Shown: positions 45,467 to 58,325 of the stretch, piece after piece
How positions within the stretch are numbered: the stretch's first letter is position 1
Layout: every line of letters begins with the position of its first letter
DNA from: Epiperipatus broadwayi
Taxonomy: Eukaryota > Onychophora > Udeonychophora > Euonychophora > Peripatidae
Assembly (NCBI GenBank): GCA_028023455.1
Contig: JAQFVV010006312.1
Location: 2,273,898 to 2,337,897 of the forward strand
Reading direction: 5' to 3'
Length of the DNA: 64,000 bases
The notes under the pieces: model-generated
What the model saw: only the letters and a program-made list of their open reading frames with translations
What the model was told of the DNA's origin: nothing
Database searches by the model: none
Made by a program: the position numbers and the translations under genes

Positions 45467-48400
45467 ACCTTTTATTTAGGTCCCTGTATTAAATAATACA
45501 AAATTTTAAATCATAAAAATATATCTGGCATGAAAATCTTAATGAGTGGCTTTCAATAAAGACTGCTTTGAATGCACTAGGAAATCACCTTAAGTGGAGA
45601 TGAGATTTTAAACCCAATGTAGGTTTAAAACTAAGGATAAAATAATAATTAAAAATATTATTATTAACTGGGAGATATATATTGCTATTTTTATTATTGT
45701 TGAATAGCAATTGAAATAAATAAATTAAATTTGTAAGTCTTGTAAAATGAATTGTTATAGTTAATTCTTAAGCATATATTTTTTTTCGTAGTGAATCCAA
45801 AGCTGTCTTGAATAAGTATGAGTAGTTATTAAAATAAAAGATAGAGGGGGTACTATTAATATATTCACACTAAGATTATTGGTCAATTTATTACCACAAT
45901 GCCTTGTAATAAAAACTATATATATTAAAACAAAGTTGTAGGGGGGGGGTGAGTAAGAAAAAGTGAACTAAGCAACAACAGACTTCAACTCTGATCTTCT
46001 AAAATAAGGAGCAAAAATGCTAAAAAATCAGAAAAATTAGGAATTTAATTGAATAAGAATTATAATATATTGTTGACTAACATGATTGAATAGAAAATCT
46101 AAAAGCCTTGCTATCATTTTAAACACCATTCTTCCATTGATTGATAGTTCTTAAAAGTTATACTGGAAAGGAAATGGAAACCCTGTGCATCATAACTTAT
46201 TCCCATAAATATTGCTTCAAATCCAGAAAAATTAAAAAAAAGTAAGCTTTTGCTTTTATTTTATTCACATTTTTAAAATCTCTTCCTTAAAAATGATGCA
46301 CAAATTATTTATAGTTAAAATAAAGAGATGATAATGTTTGTTTATATTTCATGCCACTCTTATTATCCAGCAGAACAATATTGTGCTTGTAAATTAAAAT
46401 CTCAAGAAAAAAAAATAATTCGAGATAATTTTGAAAAAAAGTGTTATGATATATATATTAAATAAATTAAAAAGTCATTTTTGAATCAAATAAATTTTAA
46501 TAAAGTAAAAAATAATTGTGTGATTTTATTCTCTATTCTCATCTGCTGATTTTTCCTAGTGCAAACTTGTGTAATGATAGAAATGAACGATTACAGATTC
46601 ATTAAAAATGCTCAAGATATCGTACTTGTAATTGGATAAATTCTTTTTAATAGTGCTAAACAATTATTACTTTGTCAAGGAAAATATAATAAAATAAATC
46701 TTTACTTTTAAAAATTTTACAGTGCAATGTGTATAAATAAGTTAAAAAATAGTCTGATAAATGCCCCAATTACTTAAAGTGTTACAAATATTACCGCATG
46801 GATGAAAGAACAGAATCAATACATTATTTTTTTTTAAAAAAAAAACCAAGTTAAAGATATTAATTGCAATAAAATTATAAAGTAATTTTCAAGAAAAATC
46901 ATCTGGATTAAAATGTAAGTGAAATGATTTTAGTTATACTCCACTTGAAACATTTACATCTTGTCTCACTATGTAATACAGAATAAATCAATAAATGTAT
47001 TTAAAAAGTTTGTTTAGAAGACTACAATAACCTATAAAGTTAGTAAGGAAAATTATCTCCAGAAAAGTGGATAAACCTATCCTTTTAAGTACACTACAGT
47101 TGAAAGTGTGAATTTTAATTGTCTTATTAATTATCGGTACAGAAACCATTAAATATTTTTTTTTGCCTTTGGAAAAGTGTTGAATATTGCTTTATTATGC
47201 ATCAATGTTTATCCATCATAATATCAATGTTTACCCATCATAATATCAGTTCTTATCATTTTAGCTCAACTAAACTGTACTAACCGGATAAACTCTGATG
47301 GTAGAAAACATTTGTTTATTATTTTTTTATTACTGCTGTATTGGCTTATAATGCTTACGTCATGTGTTATTTGGGAATTTTGTTTTTAAACATATGTGTT
47401 TATTGTGGTATGAAATATATTGACTTAAAGAGAAAAAATGTGTAAAATATATACATCTATTACATGTATTTTTTCAGTTAAGGGAAAACATGATATTATA
47501 TATCGTTCATCTAAACAGAGAGGAAGAGAGATTTATTTCTCGTATTGTTTTTAACAGATTTTAATACTTTATTAAAGGTGACCAAACAAAAATTTTGTCA
47601 AAGATACACTATAATGATCTAATTGTGTTCTTATATGAAAAAATTAATATAAGTTTTTTTTTATTTATAAAGTTTGCCTATGAACTTGTCCACTTTGAAT
47701 ACAAATGCAGGTTGATCTTTATTGCTTAAATATGTTGTGCTCTCTCTAACAAAGTTATAGTTGTCATTTTAAAATAATTAATGATCAGTTACATATATAT
47801 TTTGGTTTGTCTATTGATACATTAATGGTTCTGCATTGTGAAATGGAATATGTATATCTCCACTGTTATTGTTAGTGTTGTTTTACCTTACTATAATATT
47901 GAGAATGATTTGTGACATTTTTAGCTGATAGGATGTGCCCATAGAATGGCATCCAATAGATTAATATTAATATTAAGCATGGGCTGTTGGAGAATCACCT
48001 ATTGCTGATTGCATGAGAGGATAGTTTGGTAGAGGCTGAGTAATAATTAATGCTTGTTAGCATAAATAATCCTAAAAGAAAGGATATCCATGGTTTGAAT
48101 TCTATTTTCCATGATGAGGAAAGCCCACATGTGTATACCCATAGAGAGGTAGTAGAATTATCCATATTATTATACAACTGTCATGTTGTTTTATAGAGCC
48201 TTCCTTTTTAGTGTTAGATCTCTCATGATGATATAGAATTAGTTTTTCCACTATGTATGGTGAAGTATAGTAGTTCAAAATCATATGGCAAGAATAAAAT
48301 AATGTTAAATCTAGGAACACTGATCTAGCTATAGTGTTTGCCTAATTATAATAGTGCTTTATGATGTTGTAGGATCTTCATCAGTTTATAGACAAACCAA

Positions 48401-48949
48401 ACCCAATACCTACTTGTAATTGTAGAACTTATAGATATAAGAGCAAGAGATGCATATGGGCAGTGTGGATTCATCTTCATTGAATAATGATTTGACAATG
48501 GATTGGTAAAATCAGTTAAGTATTCAATAATTAGATTGTGGACATAGGTAATGTTTTAGTGACATGGGTGTATTTGACTTTTGATGTCTATTCTTTAATA
48601 CACCAAACCTATCCATCTCAAATTTTAATCAGTTACTAATTGTGCAGAATATGATAATTGCCTTTATCATATTCTGATAAAAGAAATGGCTTTGGTATAA
48701 TGCACTCCTTTATAATTTTTGAATTCTAAATTTAAAATTTGTGCATACCATAAGATCCTAAATACACTGTTGTTTTTGTAATTTAAGTGCTAGTTCAGTT
48801 TCAATAAGGTTTCACTATCTTATTCTTTAAAATAGGCTAAACAGTAATAAGTGATACTTTAAATATCATTGTATAAGCTGGTGGTATTGACTAAGAATAT
48901 GGTCAATGGAATACTGAGTATTTTACCATCCCTGAGATTAATTTAATAT
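45467..48949. other. Unassigned 3.5-kb region
   Basis: Mostly AT-rich. A G run of nine at about 45941-45949. The 47,900-48,650 part is less AT-rich and carries two overlapping minus frames of 60 and 72 codons (47995-48177, 48102-48320) with no recognised domain. It may be an eroded element upstream of family C. Confidence 0.35.
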
Positions 48950-50225
48950 ATTGGTTTTATTTCATGCCATGTCTTTGAATTAAAATTTGTAAATATTGTA
49001 AATAAAGTTTGTTGTGTTTAAAAATTTATTTAGTTGCCTGTAGTCTTATTGCTAATCATCACATATACACTATTATTGTTATTGCTATCAACCTAACAGA
49101 AGATTATACATTGAAATCATCATCAAACAAAATAATACTATTAACTATATTATGCTATATCATAATTTTGTTAAGCCTTGTAATGTATTTGTACATATAA
49201 TGCATCATCACACAATAATCAAAATGTTAATAACTTAGAGTATAGATTATTTTAAGTAATAGATTAAAAGATAAATATAATATTGATTTAATTGGTTTAG
49301 TTGAACCCGCAGAGCTATCATTCACTGATCTTGATCACATGGTTTATAATTATTTGAGAAAAGGAATTTGGTAAGTTATTGTGCTTATTTATTAAAAAGT
49401 TATTCCTATTTCTTAAATATTAAAGTTATAAAAGTTATTGAGCTCATAAAGTTTATGTGTAACTGCTAAATATAGTTCTTAATTTGAGTTTATATTGAGA
49501 GCTGTTTTGTGCATTCTATTCGGGTAGTGGTAAAATCCCTCTCACTGACCCAAATATATTTTGTATAATGATTTTGAGTGTTTGAACCCTGAGAAGAATT
49601 AATTGTTAAGTTTTAAGGTAGAACTTAAATTTGTAATAAATTTTATATCTAGTCAATTATTATAGTTGGACTTGAAATAGATTACTTTCACTGTTTTATG
49701 AAAGTCAACCAAACTTTAAGGTAAATTACTTCTTTTGGCATAAAATGTATAGTTTGATTTAACCTCATTATAAATATTCTGGTTGTGTCAAGCTTGAAAT
49801 CCTTATTTTTATTTAGCTTATCTTTTTACCATTTAATACTATATTAGTTTATAGTTTAAGATTTCAGTCTTCATTATTAACATTGTTCTTCAATTTCATC
49901 TTGATTGTTCTTTTATTTATTCATTCTCATTTGATATTAATTCATTATCATAATTGATTAATCATATATTAACTTTTATTCTTTTATTATCTTAACTATT
50001 CATTAAATGTTGTTCTATCATCATCTTAATCATTCATTATTCTCATACATCTTTGTTCTTTTCTCTTCATTCTTAGACTCATTTCATTCTACTATTTAAT
50101 TATTACTTATTTTCATCATCCATTTAGTCATCTACATCATAATTTACTTATCATTTCATTTATAAGCTTAATTTTATAATCATTCCAGAGATATAATTAT
50201 TAGCTATTTATTAATTTGCTGAATA
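48950..50225 (+). repeat. Dispersed repeat family C, copy 1
   Basis: Landmarks repeat in order in the last 2.5 kb of the window: TTTGTAAATATTGTAAATAAA (61565), GTCTTATTGCTAATCATCA versus GTCTTATTGCTGAACCCCA (61622), TATCATTCACTGATCTTGAT (63190), GGGTAGTGGTAAAATCCCTC (63392), GAACCCTGAGAA (63459), the CATTATTAACATTGTT / CACTAACATTGTTATC block (63755), and TCATCCATTTAGTC-TCTACAT (63970). The unit is therefore more than 1.2 kb. No coding domain seen. It could be the 3' part of a large retroelement or a long non-autonomous element. Confidence 0.8.
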
Positions 50226-53200
50226 CCAAATTTAACTCATCACCTCTTGTTTGTGTGTATTTTAAAGCTGGTTTGACCAGAAGTTATTATCTTTATTAAT
50301 CACCTTGTGATCTTCTTAAGATTTATAGTTTCGTGTTAGTTTTATTCAATACAGGAATCATTTCGTTAGTTTTACATTTTTGTTTCTTTATGCTTATATT
50401 CTTGATAATGAAAGTATGATAGGTTGCATAGGAGAATTTAGTCGCTAAAATGCGTGGCATGATTCGTTTATGACCAGTTAGCCCAGTGAGAAGGTTACAA
50501 TATATATAACCATTAGAAACCGGTCAACATTTAGACAATCCCAATATAGATAACAATCAACAAACTCAAACTGTTGTTGAGGTAACATTTCAACAATAAA
50601 TATTGAAACGGTATGGGTTTAATACTATGAATCAAAACTAATACTTATTTAAAATTAGGATTAGATCATATACATTGTCTTTGTATGAATTTTAATATTC
50701 CTACATTTGATTATGAAATGCAAATTCATTTCTTTGTTTAAAAAAGAAAATCAAATACAGTAAATGGTACGATGGTTAAGTGGATATCTTAGTGGTCCAG
50801 AGCCACCAATTTCTATCTGCAAATTTCTTAATAATATAACACAAATAATACTGATTATGTCACTTGTAGAAGGCACCAGCAAGTAAAATTATATAAATGA
50901 TGAGATATGAAATCTTCTACAGTTAAGTTCTACTTTTGAACAATGAATGAGTAAACAACACTAGCATTAGTAATATAGATAAGATATAATTTGGATGTAA
51001 AACTAAATATCTGAAAAACAACAATTCTGAAAACATTTTTATAACATAATCAATCACCCATTCGAAATGCATATTAAACATAAATATATTTTCAAAAGCA
51101 AAATTTTTAATTAGACAATTTAAATGTTTAATAATAAACAATATACAAGTGATGAAAATAATTAATAGTAATAGGATTTTCATAACAGCGTAAGCTTGTG
51201 TTTTTAAGACCTATAGAGGTCCCTACCTTCGTATTTTTCAGACGCTTATTTCTAAGGTTACAGCCTTAGTAAATTATTATTTAATATAATAATGGGCGTT
51301 TAATAAAATTTATAATTATAACAAAGTTATATATATTTTAAACAGAATTAGTATCAATAATAATCTTAATCTGCTAGAAATTACTTTATTTCTTCTAGAG
51401 AAAAATAATAGCTGAAGAAATTATAGCTTGCTCATATATATGAGTTAGTGAAAAAAGATATCATTTCAGTTAATATTAAAATCTCCTATACACACATATA
51501 ATTTAATATTTAATTTATGCATAAAATATTTGCCTATCATATAAAAAAGATATAAAATCAAAAAAAATAAAATGATCGATAGTCATATTTTTTTATGCAT
51601 TCTGTTATTATTTTATGACAACACAAAAATAAATACAATGATTTATTAAATTGCATAATTATTTTACAAAAGAAATACAATTATTATTACATTTTTTAAA
51701 TTATTAATGGGTACTACAGCTTTCAGGATTCTTTTTTATTATTTAACATTGTTCTTAGAAGTGCCCATTGGCCTGAAAGATTTTTATACTGCTGCCGATC
51801 AAATGTTTAATCTAATAAATTGATTTTTGCTATTATAGTCATTGTGATTAATGTCAATGTATTAATTGAATATTTCAATAAATGTTCCTTTATATTTTTT
51901 TATTTTTTTATTTGTAGTGTATTCCAATGTAAGCTTTCTTGGCTTACATCATTTTTATTTTAACGAAGAATGGTATATAATTAGTATGAAAATTTTATTG
52001 TAAGCATGAGAGGCTGATTTTTTTTTTTGCCTAAATGAATGTTATTACAATTCCTTTTTTAAAACATTTATAATGATGTTTATTCTCCAACTATGTACTT
52101 ATATGCTGTGTGTATACATGTTTTACTCATTAAGAAATCTCTGATAGTATTTCTTTAATAAAAATTTGTATTATACAAGAAATAAAAATAAAATATTTAA
52201 GGATTATAACATACAACAAAAATTCACATTTTATAATGCCAATACTATTTTTCATTCTAACAAAAATTAAACAATCATCATCAAATTTTCAATATATTAC
52301 ACTGGAAGTATATTTTTATACATATTTTTTTAATATAATATCATACAAGTAAAAAGAACAAATGTAGCTGAAATATTAAACATTTATTTGTATTGTTTAT
52401 AATTTACTACTGTGAATGCAGTAACAAAAAATGAAACATATAATAAAATAACAATGTTATCCAAAATACATGCATTATTATTTTTATATTTATTTTCTTT
52501 TTTAAAATGAATAAAGTCAATTTACAAACTTATAATTAATAATAAACAATTTTATATTAATACTATTGTCACCATAGCAACACAGTTCAATGTTTCTTAA
52601 ATTAACATATTCACCATTCAAAAATCTAAGAAAGATAAAAGAAATGACATATCTTATCACATACTGAAACACATCTCAAATTTCAATAGGTACAGCATAT
52701 ACATGCATAGATAATATAATGATATTTTAATGTCTAAATTAATACTTACAACTATAAATTATATAACATTTCATTGGCTTATTGAAAAAGAAAATATTAT
52801 TGATTATTACTATTATTATTTTTGCAAATATAATGTTGAAAGTAATAGTAGTATAACTGATACTTCTACCCAGTGATGCAAATTATTAAATTCATCCAAG
52901 ATGTCTTTTCATACATTATTTACAATTACACAATGACTTAAAAATTATATGTATCAAATGTTGTTTTATCAATTAAAATTTTGTTGAAAAAATGCATACA
53001 CACACACACAAAATTAAAATTAAAAGAATAATAGACAGAATAAAAATATATAACACTCACAACAACAGGAATAAAATATTTAAAAATATTTTTGGTATAA
53101 TAGAAGCTTTATTGTTTCAGTTACAAAATTTAAGCTACGCATAATAATAATATAAGGTTTTAGCATAATATTCGAGCACATTAAATGGTATAATCATAAG

Positions 53201-54814
53201 ATGTTTTAATAAATTTATTATTGGAATAAAAAGTGGATTTATTATCAATTATGATGAGAACTTAAAAAAAAAAAATGAAAAGAAAGAAACAAATGATTTA
53301 ATGTTGGAATAGTATAGGAATTTATTCATAAAACAATTGTGTGTGTTTATTTTATCTTAATCATTAATTAATGTAATGTGGTATTTTAATATTTTGAAAT
53401 ATTATTTGTCTAAATTTTTTTTGAAATGAAATTATCACAAATTTAGCTCTATAAACTTATAAAATTTCCAAATATTATATGCATCCTATCATGTAAGCAA
53501 CTGTGATAGGATATTCCCATAATAATTTAAAGAAGTGAAGGATTTTGGGTAACAATTACAATTTCATTGATCATATGACAGGTACTTATAAATAAACCTA
53601 TATGTTACAAATTTGTTCAGCCTTTTGTTAATTGTCTGCAGAAGCATTGCATAGGTTTTAAAATGCAACATTAGTCATCTTGGCTTTCTGTACTAAAATG
53701 ATGTCTGGGTAGACAATCAACTAAACATTTGCCTTTTCAATAGAAAAACTAAATGTCTATAATGTATATCATTCAATAATAAATTTAAAAGAAATGAAAG
53801 TCAACTATTTAAATTTTAACTATATAAACTTATAAAAATACTTCATTGAATGCTAAATATGTTATTTGAACTGCATTACCTACTCATCTTTTTTTTATAC
53901 CAAAAATTACTTGCTTGGAATTTATCTTTGCTATAGCAAAATAGAGTTTCAGATGAGTATTATAAAACTAATGTGAGTTGATGGATTAACAAACTGCTTT
54001 ATATTATATTTACCAAAACTACATAAAGCTTTGTATATTAATTTAAAAGTAACACATCCAGTAGATTAAATACTATTTAATACTATAATGACCACTGTAA
54101 TCTAAAGTAATGGATAATAATTATGAAAACGACTGTTAATAAACATATTTATATTCACTAATATTTAATCTTTAAAAATATGCTTAGAGATTTTGTAATT
54201 GATGAAAACTATGCCTTAGAAGATTAATTTTTACATTTTATTACCTAAAAATATAAAACAAATAATTATAAGCTTGTGAAATGTTCAGAAACTGATCATT
54301 AGTGAATTTATACTTATAAGTTTAGTCTTTGTTTTTAAATACTTTCTATAAGGATTATGGGTTGATAACTTATCTATTGGGATACTTTTAATCTTAAAAC
54401 ACCAATAATTTAAAATCATAAATACTTAAATGACTGTACCTGGATACATATTTTTGGACAATTTTAAAGACTAAAAATTATAATTTTAAGGATATACTAT
54501 AGTTATTGAATTTGTTGAATTTTATAATATTTAAAGTTTTATTGTTCTATAAAAGTTCTCAATAAAGAAAAGTATAATAAAGAAGATATAGGTAGCATTA
54601 TTTTTATAAGTGTAATTTATATAAATGGTATAATTTATTGTATCTTGGAGATAGATTGTACTAGACATTAACTATTTGACAAAAGTTAGCTTCACTGCCA
54701 CTCATTTGTTTGAAATTAAAATTTCTTTGTTTTCATTTTAAAATTTCAGGAAAACTAAATGGGCTACATCTATGCCAATACAATTATTCTATGTAGTTTA
54801 ACTTCCTTTTTAAA
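50226..54814. other. Unassigned 4.6-kb AT-rich region
   Basis: Less AT-rich patches at 50430-50490 and 51180-51270. The minus frame at 50923-51183 (86 codons) starts MKILLLLIIFITCILFII, which looks like a signal or membrane segment, but AT-rich DNA readily encodes such residues. I do not call it a gene. A weak A-box-like word at 50771 lacks a B box. No element recognised. Confidence 0.4.
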
Positions 54815-55121
54815 ATGGTGTATGGCATGTTAAAATTGGATGAAATTTTGATTTTTTTTATTAATATTTGTAATATTAAATTTATTATTTTTTTTTCTGC
54901 TCAATTTATTAGATTTTATGGTGAAAACAAAGGCATAAATGTTCCAATTGCCAAACTTAATAAAAAAATGGATTCAACATGCTTCAAAGATTTTGCATTT
55001 TAAAGGCATTCCTTCTGAAAATAAACATTACACTGGACATTATAAGTACGTATTAATTTTAGATTTTTTTTATTATTTTAATTTTTATTATTATTTGATA
55101 ATGTATAATTTATTAATGTGA
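54815..55121 (+). other. Possible decayed exon or coding scrap
   Basis: A pyrimidine-rich tract ends TTCTGCTCAATTTATTAG (54912), like a 3' splice site, and a GTACGT lies near 55046, like a 5' splice site. Between them the sequence is less AT-rich. One frame reads FYGENKGINVPIAKLNKK; after a run of seven A the next frame continues WIQHASKILHFKGIPSENKH. Reading through therefore needs a frameshift, so if it was an exon it is broken. I do not recognise the protein. Confidence 0.2.
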
Positions 55122-55157
55122 TTGTACTAGTGAGATTGCATAGTATATAAATTACAC

Positions 55158-55271
55158 TTGTATTTAAATATAATGAAAGTAGTGACACAAGGTAATTTTG
55201 GGTCTGATCCAAGTTTGAAGCAACTTTATTTTATGGACATATTGACTATCAAAAGATTTAATAATTTATTA
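55158..55271. other. Lead-in to the 129-bp duplication
   Basis: AT-rich; an open plus frame of 110 codons (55158-55490) spans this and the duplication below, but its second half is just the repeat translated twice. Confidence 0.35.
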
Positions 55272-55515
55272 TTATATATAAATACAATTTATCCAAATGA
55301 CTTTGAACACTTTTTAGCAAAACCCTTTATTTGTACATATATACATACAACTATGTTTCAACTGTCCTGTAGTCTTCTTCAGAGCCAATTTACTTTAATA
55401 TCTTATATAAATACAATTTATCCAAACCACTTTGAACACTTTTTAGCAAAACCCTTTATTTATACATATAAACATACACCTATGTTTTGACTGTCCTGAA
55501 GTCTTCTTCAGAACC
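55272..55515 (+). repeat. Tandem duplication, 129-bp unit
   Basis: ATAAATACAATTTATCCAAA, TTTGAACACTTTTTAGCAAA, ACCCTTTATTT.TACATATA and ACTGTCCTG.AGTCTTCTTC occur twice, in order, with a 129-bp period. A further copy lies on the opposite strand at 58230-58325, so the unit is also dispersed. Confidence 0.92.
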
Positions 55516-56291
55516 AAATGTAGGAGTTTCAATGGTCAGGTTCAAGCCCTTCTCATTGCATGTTCTAGTTTAACCACCAAAACTATCTGAATTGGGTTCA
55601 AACCCTATTATAATGAATATTTTAATAAATAAACATATAAACCTTTCTATCATGGTTGGGTGCACAGCATTATAAATGCACATATGAATAAACACTGTAC
55701 ATACATAAACTAGTAGATGTTACAGCAAATATAAATATTTAAATTTTATATTTTATAAATAAGTGATTTATGTTATAATTTTAAATAATAAAAATGTCAA
55801 TTTCTTAAATGTAGTAAATATAAATTCATATGTGGATGTATGATTCATCTTATATAATAATATATATAGAGTGGTGTTATTTAGTTTTATAAAAGAACAA
55901 AAAGTTTTTAGTTAAATTAGTTAAAAATAAAAAGTTAGCTGTAAACAGATTTGCATTTAAGTCCATCACACCTGTGGTTAAATCAAAGATTGAAAATTGA
56001 TAATTGCTATACTCAAATTTGTTTATAGCAAAAATATAGTCATTAAAATCACTGTAGCAAAACTATTTTGACACCTGGAAGAGGATTTGTGGCACCATGG
56101 AAGCCTAATCAAAAATATTTTTGATCAAATTGAGAAATTTTACAATTTAGGCAAAATAGGTTCTTTTCTAAAAAAAAAAAGTATAAATAGGATGTATTTT
56201 AAGCTTGAATGAGGGAGTCATTTATTTTAGAACAGTGTTGCCATACCCAATCCATGTCAGATCTATCTTTGAATGATCTGACTGGAGAAAG
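55516..56291. other. Unassigned sequence
   Basis: AT-rich, no element recognised; composition becomes less AT-rich from about 56080. Confidence 0.4.
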
Positions 56292-56465
56292 ATGATGGCT
56301 GCTTCTAAACCCACTGAAAGAATGGTGCGATCACTACTAGCCAATGCTTCAACCACCGGAGCTGCCATAAGAAACTGTCTAGCTGCACCTGCTCAAGAAG
56401 ACCATGATACCCGAAAGTCAACACCTTATCCAGTCCAGCAACTAATCAGTAATGCCAATTTGTAA
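56292..56465 (+). CDS. Unrecognised small open frame, 57 aa, in a GC-richer island
   Basis: Found by eye. ATGATG at 56292 opens a 57-codon frame ending TAA at 56463. The DNA (56280-56470) is clearly less AT-rich than the flanks and uses GCT, GCA, GCC, ACC and CGA codons rarely seen around it. The product starts MMAASKPTERMVRSLLANAS and includes AAIRNCLAAPAQEDHD. There are no hydrophobic segments or motifs I know. An in-frame TGA lies just upstream, so the start is bounded. It may be an exon, a retrogene scrap or a piece of a transposon protein. Confidence 0.3.
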   Translation: MMAASKPTERMVRSLLANASTTGAAIRNCLAAPAQEDHDTRKSTPYPVQQLISNANL

Positions 56466-57249
56466 CCTCAGACCTCTGTGTTAACAAACTATTTCTACGT
56501 CCAAATTTTCTACTAAAAAGTTTAAAGCTAGTAAACGATAATCTAATATAATTTTCTAAATCCTATAAATGTTTCATTATAAATTCTCATTAAAGTAAAG
56601 ATTGTATCATTTGTATAACTTGCCTATCTCTTCATAAATATCTTAATTAAACTAACTGTAACCTATGCTAATTTCTTTGTCTATCACTGCAGTTGTGCCT
56701 AGAATATTTCTTTATTGTTATTTTGTTATTAATATGCCAATGCTTCAAAGCAGTGAGCATTTAAACATAATAAATATTCAGAGATATAATTGCAAATGTC
56801 TTCCCATAGCTATTCTCTTAATGACATTCTCCATGCTTGCTGGTTCAAATTCCTATAATTCTTATTTAATTTAAAATGTATTGTGGCTTACTATTAAAGT
56901 CCATCTTATTGAGATTTCTGAATAGAATAATGTACTAGTCTTAGTAATATGAAAGTATATTCAGTAATTATTTGGCCAGTCAATCAAATATACTCCCCCA
57001 CCTTGTAATAATTTCTACGTATAGATTGAAACCTATAAACCAGAGTTTTAGTATATTTTATTTATCCCTCTAATGTTGTTTGGTTATATAGCATTGTTGG
57101 AAATGGCTCATAATAATAATACTGACTGGGCTATTGTCCCATATTTTTGTAATAATTAATGTCATACTTTCACTTGACAGTTAGATATACCAAATTCAAG
57201 TTCAATGTTTAACATTTTGCTGTATCTTCTCATTAAGATGGGACCATGG
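56466..57249. other. Unassigned AT-rich sequence
   Basis: A 69-codon plus frame at 56665-56874 is unremarkable. Nothing recognised. Confidence 0.4.
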
Positions 57250-57900
57250 GAAAGACCATTCTATCTTACCTTCTTTCAGGGCATACCCTAGTAAGACTTG
57301 ATGTATAATTCCAGGCAGTCATGTTAACCACCCTGACCTTTTAGCTGCAAGATGTTCAGTTCCAGGGTACTGGTGTTGCGGTCCCAATGTATCAGTGTTT
57401 GTCATGAAAACCCTTGACTCTAATCTACCCACAGGGTGCTCTATTATTGTAATTTGCCAGTGCTGTAGCATGTTGGTGATCTTGTATAGCCATATCTGAG
57501 TCCCAGAATTTAATTAATTATTCAATATTAAACTGAAATTTATATCTTTGGTTTCTGTGTTCAATCTCTACCCTGAGCTGAGTTATATGCTCATACTTTA
57601 TGAAACTAATAATGTCACAATAAATATTTTGCTTAGGACTAGTACAGCATTTTTATAATAGTCACTACCACTTTCAATAGGAATTGGCAGAACCTAAAGT
57701 AGGCACAGCTTAGTGATTTCTTTAAGCATGTCAATTTATATTAATAATTAAAGTTTTAATGAGGAGATATGCTAATCCTCATATTATAAAGCCTGCATGC
57801 TTTTCCCACATTAATTTGTTTTGTTTGTTTAATAAATATATGTTAAATTTCTTTTGGTTTCGTGTGTGTTATTTTTCGTTCCTATTTCAATCCAATTCAG
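57250..57900 (+). mobile_element. Possible solo LTR or other element end
   Basis: Less AT-rich sequence (57250-57480) leads to a promoter-like ATATTATAAAGCCTGCATGC (57780-57800). This is followed about 35 bp later by AATAAATATATG and a T/G-rich stretch (GGTTTCGTGTGTGTTATTTT). A TATA-like box, then a poly(A) signal, then a GT-rich stretch is the order found in long terminal repeats. I could not identify TG...CA ends with a short duplication, nor any gag/pol sequence, so this is only a candidate. Confidence 0.25.
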
Positions 57901-58229
57901 CCTTACTCAATTATATATATGTGATATAACCCTCTATGCATTGATTATAATTTCTGAATATAATCTTTAATTTCATGCTGGTAGCAAATTAAATTAGTTA
58001 ATATATATATTTAAAGTCCTGAGTTTCATGTTTCTCCATGCCTTATGCCAGCTGCAAAAGATGGGTATACTATGTGTAACTTCAAGTGTGGTCATTCATA
58101 GGGTTTTGAATCATGGAGTACTGGCAAAAGAGTTTAAGCATGGTTGGATTCAGGATGTTACACTCCTGGTCTGGACAGCTTGGGTCTCTTTGCCTGGATT
58201 CTAGATTCTGTTACGTGAATGTATGAAAC
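57901..58229. other. Unassigned sequence
   Basis: Moderately AT-rich; words such as GGGTTTTGAATCATGGAGTA suggest another dispersed repeat, but I found no clear partner. Confidence 0.3.
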
Positions 58230-58325
58230 TTGACTGTTACAGTGTATGTATATATGTACACATAGAGGATTTTGCTAAAAAGTGTTTGAAGTTGTGTGGA
58301 TAAATTGTATTTATATAAGATATTA
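58230..58325 (-). repeat. Inverted dispersed copy of the 55.3-kb duplication unit
   Basis: TTTGCTAAAAAGTGTTTGAA and GGATAAATTGTATTTATATA are the complement of the 55.28-kb unit, with TGACTGTTACAG matching the complement of its CTGT..AACAGTC-like end. Orientation is opposite to the tandem pair. Confidence 0.8.

Noticed and set aside
50771-50830. tRNA-like word TGGTTAAGTGG with a short stem around CCAGAGCC
   Set aside because: A-box-like only; no B box at the expected distance and no cloverleaf.
50923-51183. 86-codon minus frame starting with a signal-peptide-like stretch, considered as a small secreted protein
   Set aside because: The hydrophobic residues F, I, L, Y and K, N are what AT-rich DNA encodes by chance, and no cysteine pattern or domain follows.
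55158-55490. 110-codon plus frame with repeated peptide
   Set aside because: The repeated peptide is just the 129-bp dispersed repeat translated twice; the same repeat lies on the other strand at 58.2 kb.
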